Source of the DNA: a bacterium HR28
Lineage (GTDB): Bacteria > Chloroflexota > Chloroflexia > Thermomicrobiales > Thermomicrobiaceae
NCBI GenBank assembly: GCA_002898255.1
Contig: BEIE01000001.1
Span: 496,001 to 560,000 of the forward strand
Direction: 5' to 3'
DNA length: 64,000 bases
Each line of letters opens with the position of its first letter. Position 1 is the first letter of the stretch. Position numbers and translations under genes: made by a program. The notes below the pieces were generated by a model. The model was not told the DNA's origin. It made no database searches and was given only the letters and a program-made list of their open reading frames with translations. This document shows, piece after piece, positions 27,533 through 37,039 of this stretch.

Positions 27533-28090
27533 TAGAGCACCCTCACCTCTTCCCCCCCTTTGCTAAGGACAGGTGATCTCACTCATGAAACACTCTGCAA
27601 GGACACTCCCCGTTTGCGTGGCCGACTGTTGATCACGAGGAACAGGTGCTGCCCAATCACGTGACTCCTCTATATCTGGAAACAGCGAGCAGCAAGTTCC
27701 CTGATCCTGCCAGCTAATCAGCAGAGGAAGATCATCGGCTCTTCAGAGGAGGCGCTGTATCGTCCCGGCCAAGGAATTCTGCCAGGAGGAGTGGCGAATC
27801 CTTCCGCCATTTAGGTCCCGCGTGGATTGAGTCGATGATCGGCGTCAGATTTGTGGAGAGGAGAACCGGATCTTGCAGGACCAAAAAGCGAAGCGCCACA
27901 GCAGTCACCGACTATGTGAATGGTGAATGCCGCCGTTGGCCGACCTCACTACCCTCTCTGTCGGAGACTGGTGTGTCGAGAGCTCTTCTGGTTTGCGCAC
28001 CGGATCGCAGGCCAGACTCGCTCGTCACTGTCCCTCGCGGGCACGTTGCTCGGGCTCTGCACCCCGTCCATTGGCGATTCTCGCTAGAGA
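27533..28090. other. Gene-poor spacer in the GIDE-like block
   Basis: About 560 bp with only short overlapping frames. No repeat or hairpin of note. Confidence 0.35.
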
Positions 28091-28357
28091 TCATCGGGTC
28101 GTTGCCACAGCGAGTGCCTTTCGGATAATCCAGCGGGCGTCTTTCAGGCGGGTGAGGAGTTCGTCGTCCCAAAGACACGGCGAGTTCCGCAGCGGACACT
28201 CGGCCGAGCGTGTCTGGATTCCCCCGCTCTTGAAGACGAAGCGAGGAGGAGCGATGTGGAGCAGTTTCGCTTTGTGTTGGGAGGTGTGCAACTGACAGTC
28301 TGCTTTCGGACAGTGCGACAGCCGATGCTTCCCACAAGATCGTCTGGTCGCTTCCAA
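28091..28357 (-). CDS. Small Cys/His-rich hypothetical ORF downstream of paralogue 3
   Basis: 88 codons with TTG start directly after an in-frame stop, 27 bp downstream of paralogue 3 on the same strand. Codon third positions are mostly C/G from about codon 30 (CTC CAC ATC ... TTC GTC TTC AAG), as in real genes here. Five or six cysteines and several histidines (SCGKHRLSHC, ECPLRNSPC) suggest a small metal-binding fold; the C-terminus is a basic helix. No ribosome site is seen, so it may be the remnant of a longer gene. Confidence 0.28.
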   Translation of the reverse strand: MEATRRSCGKHRLSHCPKADCQLHTSQHKAKLLHIAPPRFVFKSGGIQTRSAECPLRNSPCLWDDELLTRLKDARWIIRKALAVATTR

Positions 28358-28384
28358 TCAGGAAGTCAGGTACCCACGGCACGC

Positions 28385-29302
28385 TCACGATTCTACGAAG
28401 CTCTTCCCAATGATCCGGATGAGTTGATAGGTGACGAAGAGAGCGCCAATGCTCGCCAGGAGAATAAGAAGGGCTGCTGCGGTGTGAGTAATCCCGCTGA
28501 GCAAGAGCGGTGTGCCCGACCACGTCATCCGATAGCGGTGCCAAGAACCCAAAACGGGATCGATCAACCGAACTGCCAGAAGCAATGACACCACGGCGAC
28601 GATCCAGCCGCTGAGCCACTCTGCAGTCAGGGCCCGTTTCGTCTTCGCCTCAGTCGTCGCACTCGCCACCTGTGCTTCGACAACCCCTGGCGCAGTCAAT
28701 CGACCAATGACATACAACTCAGTGCCCGCGGGGAGGAACTCTTCTGACGCAGTGACACGGACGAGCTTGTAGCCTTCGCCAGCTGGCGGGGGCGGAGACG
28801 CCCAAGAAGGAGCCTCGTTTCCTGGCCACTCCGTGTACCGCCCTGGCCAGTAGCGCAGCGTATCCCCAATAGAGATGTGGACTTTCCCGGTCCCGTCATC
28901 GAGTTCGAGTCCATCGAGGAACCGCTCCTGTCGTTCTGTCGTCACGCTTTCCTTTTGGTTCCCACTGCCACGCTGCCACTCTCCACGAATCTCTAGAAGG
29001 TAGGCTGCGACAAGTTCCTCGCTGAGCGGGCCACGACGTGGCATCTCGCTCGTCGCTCGCCCGAACAGTTCCACGATGCGGCCAAGGTGACGCTCGTTGA
29101 GCTGGGCGATGTTTCTTTGCCGTGACCGTATGACACGCACGAGCTGGAACAAGCGCAGAAGGCCGACCAATATCCCCACGATTCCGGTCAGCAGAAGTGC
29201 CGCCTCAACACTTCCCCAAAGTGTCAGCCTCCACCAGCCCTCACAGACTTCTCCGCACCGACGGAGAACAGGCAAGAGGAGCACTTCTGGGCCGGGTACC
29301 AT
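28385..29302 (-). CDS. GIDE/MULAN-like domain membrane protein, paralogue 3
   Basis: 305 residues. Cys-x3-Cys (CGEVC) before the first helix (about 30-50), then LNERHLGRIVELFGRATS, GLELDDGTGKVHISIG and EEFLPAGTELYVIGRL in the soluble domain, and two C-terminal helices (about 225-295). This copy has GC-rich codon use like the chromosome, unlike copies 1 and 2. ATG 29302 follows GGGGAGG; the frame extends to 29368 without a site. It follows the thioredoxin-fold gene by 114 bp in the same direction and may be co-transcribed with it. Confidence 0.68.
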   Translation of the reverse strand: MVPGPEVLLLPVLRRCGEVCEGWWRLTLWGSVEAALLLTGIVGILVGLLRLFQLVRVIRSRQRNIAQLNERHLGRIVELFGRATSEMPRRGPLSEELVAAYLLEIRGEWQRGSGNQKESVTTERQERFLDGLELDDGTGKVHISIGDTLRYWPGRYTEWPGNEAPSWASPPPPAGEGYKLVRVTASEEFLPAGTELYVIGRLTAPGVVEAQVASATTEAKTKRALTAEWLSGWIVAVVSLLLAVRLIDPVLGSWHRYRMTWSGTPLLLSGITHTAAALLILLASIGALFVTYQLIRIIGKSFVES

Positions 29303-29416
29303 ACCCGCCTCCCCAAGCCGTTCACCCAACCGCAGACGTGCTGTATTCCTCCGCAGCCTTTGCAGCACCGATTCATCACTGTGCAGAGTGACAGGGACTC
29401 CTCGCAGCGGTACCTC

Positions 29417-29905
29417 TCACCAGCGGCTGGTCTCCCAGCATTCGGGACACTGATACGAGACGTAGCGTACCCATGCGAGGAGTTCCCCAATGTCCGGAAG
29501 CTCGTGCCCATCTCCGGCATTCCATGCCTGCCAGACTGTTCCGGTGTCATCGGCCACCAGGAGGGCTGCTGCAGGGGTCTCTTCCCCCACAAGCCATCCG
29601 AACCGGCGATGGAGCTCGCTTCCCTCGGCAAGCGCGATCGGAAAACGCGGCACTCTCTCTCCCCAGTCAACAACGAGTGTGCGTACGAGCGGCACAATCG
29701 CCAGCACTTCCATCCGCTCTGCTCGGAACTCCGGGAGGTGTTGGTCCAGTTCTGAGAGGTACGCTCGACAGGCTGCACAGGGCCACGCATGAGTGAAGAC
29801 CACCACCAGACCCGAACGCAGGTAGTACCGGCGCGTTGAAATGAGCTGACCGTCGATTCCCTCGGCTTCGAAATCGGGTAGCCGATGACCCGGTGCAATC
29901 GGCAT
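29417..29905 (-). CDS. Thioredoxin-fold (AhpC/TSA-Redoxin-like) protein
   Basis: 162 residues. Peroxiredoxin-like start (PGHRLPDFEAEGIDGQLIS) and a redox motif WPCAACRAYL (C-x-x-C) in the position of the peroxidatic Cys, followed by the usual alpha/beta order and a C-terminal CPEC pair. No signal peptide, so cytoplasmic. It may reduce disulfides or peroxides. ATG 29905 follows GGGGAG. The pairing with a membrane protein having an N-terminal Cys pair hints at a redox partnership, which is inference. Confidence 0.72.
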   Translation of the reverse strand: MPIAPGHRLPDFEAEGIDGQLISTRRYYLRSGLVVVFTHAWPCAACRAYLSELDQHLPEFRAERMEVLAIVPLVRTLVVDWGERVPRFPIALAEGSELHRRFGWLVGEETPAAALLVADDTGTVWQAWNAGDGHELPDIGELLAWVRYVSYQCPECWETSRW

Positions 29906-29959
29906 GCGCGGACTCCCCAAACTTTCCTGTCTCGCAAGCGAGTATCCGAACCAATACTA

Positions 29960-32900
29960 CTATGTTGGTCTGCCCTCTTTATCCTGATCAGTAGCGGTGG
30001 GTGAGGCAAGAAGTCTCTCCGTCACTGTCGTGTCGACCGAAGCGGCTGCCAGGTGCCTCCAATGCCGTACGTGCCGTGCAGCCTCGATCGCCCGTTGGCG
30101 GTCGAAATCGCCACCAAAGAGTGGGCCTTGTCCCAACGTACAGCCGCTCCGGGCCAGTGCTAGGTACACTGCGAACTCGTCGATCGACTCGGCCAGGCTG
30201 ACCAACGAGAGGTCGTTTGCCACCTCCAAGAGTGCGCGTGTCAGAGCAGCGGCCCGCGGGTCATTGAGGAACGACCGGACAAATCCGCTTGGAATCCGAA
30301 TACCTATCCGTTGGAGGTTGACAAACGGATCGATTCCTTCGGGAGTGAGCATCGGGTCGCGGACGAATACACCGATCTGTTCGGCTGCGAGGGTAGTAAG
30401 CCGTTCGGAGGATCCAGGAACGCAAAGCACGCTCGTCGGAAGATCCAACCACAGTCTGCCGCGTAACGTCGGTTGCGTGGCTAGCTGGCCTGTCAAAAGA
30501 TCTGTGACTGTCTCATCGAGCAGCGCTGCGCTCGGAAAGGCGAGAACAAGGAACCAACGCTCCGGGAGTTCCTGTAACCAGGCCAACGCTTCGGCCACTG
30601 CCCGCTGGGCTAGGATGATATCCATGCCAGCACGTGCAGCCACTCCGGCGAGGTCTTCTGCCCGCCGCTCTTTCCCCTGTGGGTCAACCCAGGACGCGAA
30701 GAGTTCCACTCCGACGAGTTCACCAGTCCGCAAGTGCACGATTGGAAGCCCGCGGAAGACGACTGTCTCGCGCTCGATCCCTTCTCGCAGTGCCTGTGCA
30801 AGTGCGAACTCCTGCGGCGCTTCTTCGGCCAGTTCCGGATGAAAGAACACGATGCGTCCCTTTCCGCGTCGTTTGGCGCTGTACAGCGCAAGATCGGCGT
30901 TGCGCAGAACTTCCGAAGCCTCGCAGGGGTTGTCTGGGGTGCAGAGGACAACGCCGATACTCGCGCCAAGCGTCACTATTTGCCCATCGATGCGGTAGGG
31001 ATGCGAGAGGGCGATAAGCAAACGCGCCGCGAGCTCCCGCGCCCCGTCCCGATCGCAGAGTGGAGCGATGATGAGAAACTCGTCGCCTCCAAGCCGGCCC
31101 ACGATGTCATCCCGTCGGACGGTTCGGGTGAGCCGGGTTGCGACCTCTCGCAGGAGCGCATCACCAGCCACATGCCCGAGGGTGTCGTTGACCGCTTTGA
31201 ACCCATCGAGGTCGAGGAGAAGCGCGGCAAACGGGTGGCCTGCTCCGATCAGCTGCTCCAGAGAGGCAATCACCGCTGAGCGGTTCGCCAGACCCGTCAA
31301 GCCATCAGTCCTTGCCAGCCGCTCTAACTGCTGGCGGGTGCGTACTTGCTCGGTGATGTCAAAGGCTATCCCGATGACACCGGTGATCGCACCAGAGCGA
31401 TCACGTAATGGCTCGAGGCGAACCCGGTAGACGTGCTCACTCCACTCGAACTCGTATTCTTGTGGTTCTCCAGCCAGCGCCAGACGATGCAAGCGGATAG
31501 GCAGGAATTCTGGATCCTCGGTTCCAAAGTACTCGAACAACGTCTGGCCAACCACCTGTCCAGGGCGAAGACCAAGCTGTGCCAGTCCGCTTCCCTCGCT
31601 TGAGGTGAAGACAAGATCGTGATCCACTGTCCAGACAATAGCTGGAAGTTGCCGTAGGACTGCTTGAAGGCGTGCCTCCCGCTCAGCCAGGAGGCGCTCG
31701 ATTGTCCGGCGTTCGTCAATCTCCTCCTGAAGTTGCTGGCTTATCTGGCGCAGTCGTCGATTGGTGGCCGCTTGACGCCAGCCGATGGCCAGAGCCGCGG
31801 CGAGCAGGAGGGTCGCCAGGATGCCTAGAGCCCCAATGACCCAAGGAAAGGGCACGAGCAGCAGTTGGGCGCGCATCGCACCCAGCCGGGTACTGACGCG
31901 CAGCACACCAATATCTGCTTGGGTGGTCGGGACACGAGCGGTCACGGCTGGTGTCCCGGGGTGCGGAGTCCCTGCTGCCAGGAGCGGCTCGCCATTCAGC
32001 GAGAGTGTCAGTGCGCTCCCACGATTCACCGTTGCCTGCATGGCGGGAGCAAAGAACACTTCAGGATCCAGGACAGCCATCACTTCCCCATCCGGTCGGC
32101 TCCACTGGACGAGCAGCGCTGGCTGTCCTCCTGGAAGCTCTGCGCGTCTGAGCATGACGCTCGACGGGGGAATGCGTGGTGCTGCCGTCGTCACCGTAGT
32201 GATCAGCTCGTCTTCATGCGCCTTCCAAACATCAGCGATGAAAAGTGTTGTTGTTCCTGAGGGGTTCCTGCGTCCGTACCAGACGAGTCCGGGGACACTC
32301 TGGTCATCGACACCGGCTCGCTCGACGCGGCTCGGATGAAGACGTTGCAGCCGGGCATCAAGAAGTGTTCCGATGTGGTTCGCGGCTGCTATTGCTTCGC
32401 TGCGTGTCTGCGCTAGCAACGTATTCTGCTGCCATCGCTGGAGAGCAAGTGTCATGATAGCCGTGAGGACTAACCCCGCTGCGAGAGCTCCCCAGGGTGC
32501 CCAGCGGAAGGAGGGTCGACCTGCCGCGCGATCGTAGCGCACACCAGCAAGGATGGTGAGGAGGTTGGCGACTGCGAGGAACGCTGGGATGGCAGAGAAG
32601 GTATTACCTCGCAGGGCCAGCAAGGGGTCGATACGGGTGAATGGCGCGAACAGCGCCAGTAGATGCAATGTCGCAGCGAGCGTCGAGGCCACCGCAGAAA
32701 TGCAGACCAAACGCGCATGCTTGCCGAATGCCAGTGTCAGGAGTCCGAGCCCTGTGAGCGCGAGCGATGCGACGGGGATCAGATCGTGGTTTGTTTGGAC
32801 ACCAGGTGCGTTCCTGGTGAGACTTCCGGTCGCGAGAGCAAGGCCAAATGCGGACCCGCTGGCCGTAAGGAGGGCGTAGCGATGCCAGGATCTCGGCGGA

Positions 32901-33148
32901 GCGCTGAGTGTGCCGAGCAGAGCGGCTCCGACGATTACCAAGATGCTGAGTACCACGATTGATAGGTGTGGAGTGACCCCGTTCCCTCGAGCTAGACTCG
33001 TCCACGCCGTAAGGCTGGCAACGAGGGCAACCCATACCAGCGCAAGAAACGAACTCTGCGACCATGACGGAGCATGCCACCGCCATCCCGCATCGAAACT
33101 TCCTCTCGAGGGGGGATGCTGTTCGTTCCGCTGTCCTGAATCGATCAT
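29960..33148 (-). CDS. Membrane PAS-GGDEF protein with degenerate EAL domain
   Basis: 1062 residues. Order: about six membrane helices (40-250), an extracytoplasmic sensor region (to ~440), a further helix, coiled linker, PAS domain (about 490-610), GGDEF (about 620-780), EAL-like (about 790-1040). The cyclase motif RLGGDEFLII is intact, with an inhibitory RxxD site five residues before it, so c-di-GMP synthesis is likely. The EAL position reads VELFASW and the DDFGTG-type metal motif is missing, so phosphodiesterase activity is unlikely. ATG 33148 follows TGAGGG; the upstream extension is not protein-like. No receptor neighbour. Confidence 0.9.
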   Translation of the reverse strand: MIDSGQRNEQHPPSRGSFDAGWRWHAPSWSQSSFLALVWVALVASLTAWTSLARGNGVTPHLSIVVLSILVIVGAALLGTLSAPPRSWHRYALLTASGSAFGLALATGSLTRNAPGVQTNHDLIPVASLALTGLGLLTLAFGKHARLVCISAVASTLAATLHLLALFAPFTRIDPLLALRGNTFSAIPAFLAVANLLTILAGVRYDRAAGRPSFRWAPWGALAAGLVLTAIMTLALQRWQQNTLLAQTRSEAIAAANHIGTLLDARLQRLHPSRVERAGVDDQSVPGLVWYGRRNPSGTTTLFIADVWKAHEDELITTVTTAAPRIPPSSVMLRRAELPGGQPALLVQWSRPDGEVMAVLDPEVFFAPAMQATVNRGSALTLSLNGEPLLAAGTPHPGTPAVTARVPTTQADIGVLRVSTRLGAMRAQLLLVPFPWVIGALGILATLLLAAALAIGWRQAATNRRLRQISQQLQEEIDERRTIERLLAEREARLQAVLRQLPAIVWTVDHDLVFTSSEGSGLAQLGLRPGQVVGQTLFEYFGTEDPEFLPIRLHRLALAGEPQEYEFEWSEHVYRVRLEPLRDRSGAITGVIGIAFDITEQVRTRQQLERLARTDGLTGLANRSAVIASLEQLIGAGHPFAALLLDLDGFKAVNDTLGHVAGDALLREVATRLTRTVRRDDIVGRLGGDEFLIIAPLCDRDGARELAARLLIALSHPYRIDGQIVTLGASIGVVLCTPDNPCEASEVLRNADLALYSAKRRGKGRIVFFHPELAEEAPQEFALAQALREGIERETVVFRGLPIVHLRTGELVGVELFASWVDPQGKERRAEDLAGVAARAGMDIILAQRAVAEALAWLQELPERWFLVLAFPSAALLDETVTDLLTGQLATQPTLRGRLWLDLPTSVLCVPGSSERLTTLAAEQIGVFVRDPMLTPEGIDPFVNLQRIGIRIPSGFVRSFLNDPRAAALTRALLEVANDLSLVSLAESIDEFAVYLALARSGCTLGQGPLFGGDFDRQRAIEAARHVRHWRHLAAASVDTTVTERLLASPTATDQDKEGRPT

Positions 33149-33307
33149 AGATACCCTCAGGTTAAGGCCTGGTCTCCTGCGGATCCGGCCACGTCGAGCT
33201 ACACCGATCGTCGTCGCGCGCGAGAGCGCGTACTGTCCCTTATAACGACGCGCCGTCACTCCGATAAATAGCCTGATCGTCCAGTATTTTCCGAGACGGA
33301 GCGAAAA

Positions 33308-33334
33308 GCGGGCCGCCTCACTGAGGCGACCCGC
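33308..33334 (-). terminator. Intrinsic terminator of nrdJ
   Basis: In the minus-strand transcript, GCGGGTCGCCTCA pairs with TGAGGCGGCCCGC (one internal mismatch), followed by TTTTCGC. Lies 26 bp after the nrdJ stop. Confidence 0.85.
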
Positions 33335-33359
33335 AGTCTGCTCCAGCGTGCTATTGTGA

Positions 33360-36300
33360 TTAGCTGCAGCCGAGACTATTCCCGCAATTCAAGCACTTGT
33401 AGCAGGAGCCGTTGCGGACCGTCAGGTGTCCACAGACATCGCAGAATGGAGCGTCGCCCATGAGGTGCGCGAGCTGTTCATCGAGTGCGTCCCGCTGCAC
33501 GCGGTGAATGGCCCCATTGTGAGCGACCTGAACGGTCACCAGCTCCGGAGCGAGTTCGGCCTGGCCGTTGATCCGCGTTTTTGGGGCCGGTGAGGGATTC
33601 GGTGCCTCCTCTGATCTGCTCGTTGTGTCCGTCGCCGACTTACGCTCGTGGGGTGTCTCGGTTCCCGTAGTAGGAGCCTGCGCTGGCTGCTCGGACGGCG
33701 GTACCTGGACAAAGTCAGTCCGCCCGAGATACTCGTACCCGAGCACACGGAAGATATAGTCGATGATCGACGTGGCCATCTTGATGTTGGGATGTCCTTC
33801 CACAATGCCTTGCGGCTCGAATCGCTGGAAGGTGAAGGTGTCCACGAACTCTTCCAGGGGCACGCCGTACTGCAGCCCCTTGGAAACGGCGATGGCGAAG
33901 CAGTTCATGAGGCTCCGGAAGGCCGCGCCTTCCTTGGCAACGTCGACAAAGATCTCGCCGAGTGTTCCGTCCTCGTACTCACCGGTGCGCAAATAGACCT
34001 TCTGGCCACCGACGCGTCCCTCGTAGGTGAAGCCGCGCCGCTTCGGTGGCAAGGGGCGGCGGCGCGGTCGTTCGACCACGACCACCTGTACCTGCTTTTC
34101 CGGCTCTGTTGCTGTTCGGGTTTCGGCTGACGCTGCCTTCTCCTTATCGCTGCTCGAGCGCGTTGAGAGTGGTTGCGAGAGCTTGGAACCGTCGCGGTAG
34201 ATCGCCAGTGCCTTAAGGCCGAGCCGCCAGCCCTCGAAGTAGGCCTTCGCCACATCCTCAACCGTCACTTCGTGCGGCATGTTGATCGTCTTGGAGATGG
34301 CACCCGAGAGGAACGGTTGCACAGCCGCCATCATCCGGATGTGCCCCATGTAATGGATGAACCGTGTCCCATGTTTGCCGCACTTGTTGGCACAGTCAAA
34401 GACTGGCAAGTGTTCCGGCTTTAGGTGCGGTGCACCTTCAACGGTCTGTCGCCCACAGATAACGTCGTTTGCCTCCTCGATTTGTTGCGGAGTGAAACCG
34501 AGTGCGCTCAGTAGGTCGAATCCCGGCTGATTCCACTGCTCGGGGGTGAACCCGAGTCGGCGCAGTGCTGCTTCGCCTACCACGAACGGTGTGAAGGCGT
34601 GACGCAGTTCAAAGACGCCGGGGAGGGCAGCTTCGATCCGCTCGAGTTCCTCCTCGGTGAAGCCGCGCGCACGAAGCGTCTCGCGATTGATGTGCGGTGC
34701 ACCTTGTAGCGTCAGTGTGCCGAGGACGTAGCGCAAAATGTCCTCAATCTGCTCCGGTGAGTAGCCGAGCCGTTCAAGTGCTGGAGCGACCGAGCGGTTG
34801 ACTATCTTGAAGTACCCTCCACCGGCAAGCTTCTTGAACTTGACGAGCGCAAAGTCGGGTTCGATTCCGGTGGTGTCACAGTCCATAAGCAGCCCAATAG
34901 TTCCAGTTGGAGCCAGAAGCGTGGCCTGGGCATTGCGGTAGCCGTAGCGCTCGCCGAGTTCAAGTGCACGATCCCATGCTTCCCGCGCCGCTGCGACCAG
35001 TTCCGGTGGGCAGTGTGTGGGATCAAGGCCCTGGGGTGCAATGTGCAGCCCTTCGTACTCCTCGGGATGCGCATCGTAGGCTGCGCGACGATGATTGCGG
35101 ATGACTCGCAGCATATGCTCGCGGTTCTCCGGGAAGGCCGGGAAGGGGCCAAGCACCTCTGCCATCTCCGCGGAGGTGGCGTAGGCCTCGCCGGTCATGA
35201 TCGCCGTAATGGCCGCTGCGACAGCACGTGCCTCGTCCGAGTCATAGGGGAGTCCCATGGTCATCAGGAGGGAGCCAAGGTTGGCATAGCCGAGTCCAAG
35301 CGTACGGAATCGATAACTGTTCCACGCGATCTCACGGCTCGGATACTGGGCCATGAGCACTGTGATCTCAAGCACAATGGTCCAGAGTCGGACTGCATGA
35401 CGGAAGGCAGCGATATCAAAGACTCCGGTCTTGGGGTCGTAGAACTTCATCAGGTTGAGTGAAGCCAAGTTGCAGGCGGTATCATCGAGGAACATATATT
35501 CGGAGCAAGGATTAGAGGCATTGATGCGTCCGGAAGCCGGGCACGTGTGCCAATCGTTGATGGTGGTGTCGTATTGAATGCCGGGATCGGCACATTGCCA
35601 GGCTGCTTCAGCGATCATGTTCCAGAGCTCACGGGCGCGGATCGTCTTGGCAATGCGCCCATCGGTGCGCCATCGCAGGTGCCATTCCCGGTCCTCGAGG
35701 ACGGCCTGCAGAAACTCATCGGGTACCCGGACCGAGTTGTTCGAGTTTTGGCCAGAGACTGTCGCATACGCCTCACCGTTGAAGTCGGCCGAGTAACCAG
35801 CGGCCACCAGTGCGGCGACCTTCTTCTCCTCTTCGGCTTTCCAGCGAATGAACTTTTCAATGTCGGGATGGTCAATGTCGACGACGACCATCTTGGCCGC
35901 ACGGCGGGTTGTGCCGCCACTCTTGATGGCTCCCGCTGCGCGGTCAAAGACCTTGAGGAAGCTCATCAATCCGGAGGATGTCCCGCCGCCGGACAGTGGC
36001 TCACCCTCACCACGGATCTTCGAGAAATTGGTTCCCGACCCGGCACCGTACTTGAACACACGTGCTTCGCGGAGCACCAGATCGAAGATGCCACCCGGAT
36101 TGACCAGGTCGTCCTCGACCGACTGGATAAAGCAGGCGTGCGCTGAGGGATGGGAATAGGCATCTGGTGACTGTCGAAGCTCGCCAGACTCAGGATCGAC
36201 GTACCAGTGGCCTTGCGGCGGCCCGGCGATCCCATAGGCCCAGTAGAGGCCGGTGTTAAACCACTGCGGTGAGTTCGGTGCACCGATCTGATGGAGGAGC

Positions 36301-36713
36301 ATGTAGGCGAGCTCATCCTCGAAGGCCTGGGCATCTTCCGGCGTCGCAAAGTAGCCGTAGCGCTCACCCCAGTCGCGCCAGCAACCGACAAGCCGGCGCA
36401 CTACCTGACGAACACTGCGCTCCGGCCCGAGAACCGGCTTCCCGTGTTCGTCGAGGATTGGACGACCCTGCTCGTCGTACTGGGGTACTCCTGCCTTCCG
36501 GAAGTACTTCGAGACGACGATGTCGGTCGCAACCTGCGACCAGTGCTCTGGCACCTCGGCATCGGTCATCTCGAAGATGACTGTGCCGTCGGGATTGGTG
36601 ATGCGTGAAGTCCGCCGAGTCCAGCGAACTGTCTCGTACGGATCTTGTCCCGGCTTGGTGTAGAAACGCGGGATGTGTAGTCCGCGTCTCGTCTCACGCT
36701 CTTGCTCCGCCAT
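33360..36713 (-). CDS. nrdJ: Vitamin B12-dependent (class II) ribonucleotide reductase
   Basis: 1117 residues. Reduces ribonucleotides to deoxyribonucleotides using adenosylcobalamin. Seen: [13 protein letters not shown] (active-site Cys), [21 protein letters not shown] (N-x-C-x-E catalytic loop), [23 protein letters not shown], and a C-terminal zinc-ribbon-like tail CDVCG...CYKCLNCG with the redox-active Cys region. The middle contains the family's helical repeat insert with two related ~25-residue motifs ([20 protein letters not shown]-like). ATG 36713 follows GGGGGG six bases away. Monocistronic, with its own terminator. I saw no cobalamin riboswitch. Confidence 0.96.
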   Translation of the reverse strand: MAEQERETRRGLHIPRFYTKPGQDPYETVRWTRRTSRITNPDGTVIFEMTDAEVPEHWSQVATDIVVSKYFRKAGVPQYDEQGRPILDEHGKPVLGPERSVRQVVRRLVGCWRDWGERYGYFATPEDAQAFEDELAYMLLHQIGAPNSPQWFNTGLYWAYGIAGPPQGHWYVDPESGELRQSPDAYSHPSAHACFIQSVEDDLVNPGGIFDLVLREARVFKYGAGSGTNFSKIRGEGEPLSGGGTSSGLMSFLKVFDRAAGAIKSGGTTRRAAKMVVVDIDHPDIEKFIRWKAEEEKKVAALVAAGYSADFNGEAYATVSGQNSNNSVRVPDEFLQAVLEDREWHLRWRTDGRIAKTIRARELWNMIAEAAWQCADPGIQYDTTINDWHTCPASGRINASNPCSEYMFLDDTACNLASLNLMKFYDPKTGVFDIAAFRHAVRLWTIVLEITVLMAQYPSREIAWNSYRFRTLGLGYANLGSLLMTMGLPYDSDEARAVAAAITAIMTGEAYATSAEMAEVLGPFPAFPENREHMLRVIRNHRRAAYDAHPEEYEGLHIAPQGLDPTHCPPELVAAAREAWDRALELGERYGYRNAQATLLAPTGTIGLLMDCDTTGIEPDFALVKFKKLAGGGYFKIVNRSVAPALERLGYSPEQIEDILRYVLGTLTLQGAPHINRETLRARGFTEEELERIEAALPGVFELRHAFTPFVVGEAALRRLGFTPEQWNQPGFDLLSALGFTPQQIEEANDVICGRQTVEGAPHLKPEHLPVFDCANKCGKHGTRFIHYMGHIRMMAAVQPFLSGAISKTINMPHEVTVEDVAKAYFEGWRLGLKALAIYRDGSKLSQPLSTRSSSDKEKAASAETRTATEPEKQVQVVVVERPRRRPLPPKRRGFTYEGRVGGQKVYLRTGEYEDGTLGEIFVDVAKEGAAFRSLMNCFAIAVSKGLQYGVPLEEFVDTFTFQRFEPQGIVEGHPNIKMATSIIDYIFRVLGYEYLGRTDFVQVPPSEQPAQAPTTGTETPHERKSATDTTSRSEEAPNPSPAPKTRINGQAELAPELVTVQVAHNGAIHRVQRDALDEQLAHLMGDAPFCDVCGHLTVRNGSCYKCLNCGNSLGCS

Positions 36714-36834
36714 GATCGGCCCCCCACAATCCCTTCCGCACGTCGAGCCGGAGTCCAGAGTCATCGCCAGCGGTCGAAGCGAGACGCATCACCACTACAT
36801 CTTGCGTCTGATCCGGCCGACCAGCCCAAGCTCT

Positions 36835-36863
36835 AGTGTAGTCGCACCGACCGTCCCTGTCCA
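36835..36863 (-). promoter_or_regulatory. nrdJ: Proximal nrdJ promoter
   Basis: On the minus strand TGGACA (36863-36858), 17-bp spacer, TACACT (36840-36835). Start would be near 36828, about 115 bases before the nrdJ ATG. Confidence 0.65.
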
Positions 36864-36920
36864 GATGTGTCTTCCGGTCAAATGTGCGACTCTCGTCTTC
36901 GTTCGTTGGCTACGCTGTGA

Positions 36921-36932
36921 CTGTACGTACAG
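36921..36932. promoter_or_regulatory. 12-bp palindrome at the distal nrdJ promoter
   Basis: CTGTACGTACAG is a perfect palindrome lying just after the predicted start of the distal promoter, a typical place for a repressor site. It does not fit the NrdR box consensus, so the regulator is unknown. Confidence 0.4.
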
Positions 36933-36941
36933 CCTGGGGAC

Positions 36942-36970
36942 AGTGTAGCAGGGCTTGCCATGCAGTGCAA
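36942..36970 (-). promoter_or_regulatory. nrdJ: Distal nrdJ promoter
   Basis: On the minus strand TTGCAC (36970-36965), 17-bp spacer, TACACT (36947-36942). Transcription would begin near 36935, about 220 bases before nrdJ. Confidence 0.65.
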
Positions 36971-37039
36971 GAGTGCCAGCGTACGAACGCGGGAGATTGT
37001 CCTGCTCGTCTTGAAGAAACAGTGCTGTGCCAGCTTGGC

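Noticed and set aside
27640-27680. Second parS-like site around the CACGTG near 27658
   Set aside because: Only the central hexamer plus two flanking bases match; flanks differ from the 16-bp consensus.
27912-28619. 235-codon minus-strand frame
   Set aside because: Overlaps the 3' end of GIDE-like paralogue 3 in another frame and lacks protein-like composition.
24435-29302. Insertion sequence or prophage remnant as explanation of the accessory block
   Set aside because: No transposase, integrase, terminal inverted repeats or target duplications seen.
36714-37039. Cobalamin riboswitch upstream of nrdJ
   Set aside because: No B12-box-like conserved block found by eye; two promoters and a palindrome account for the region.
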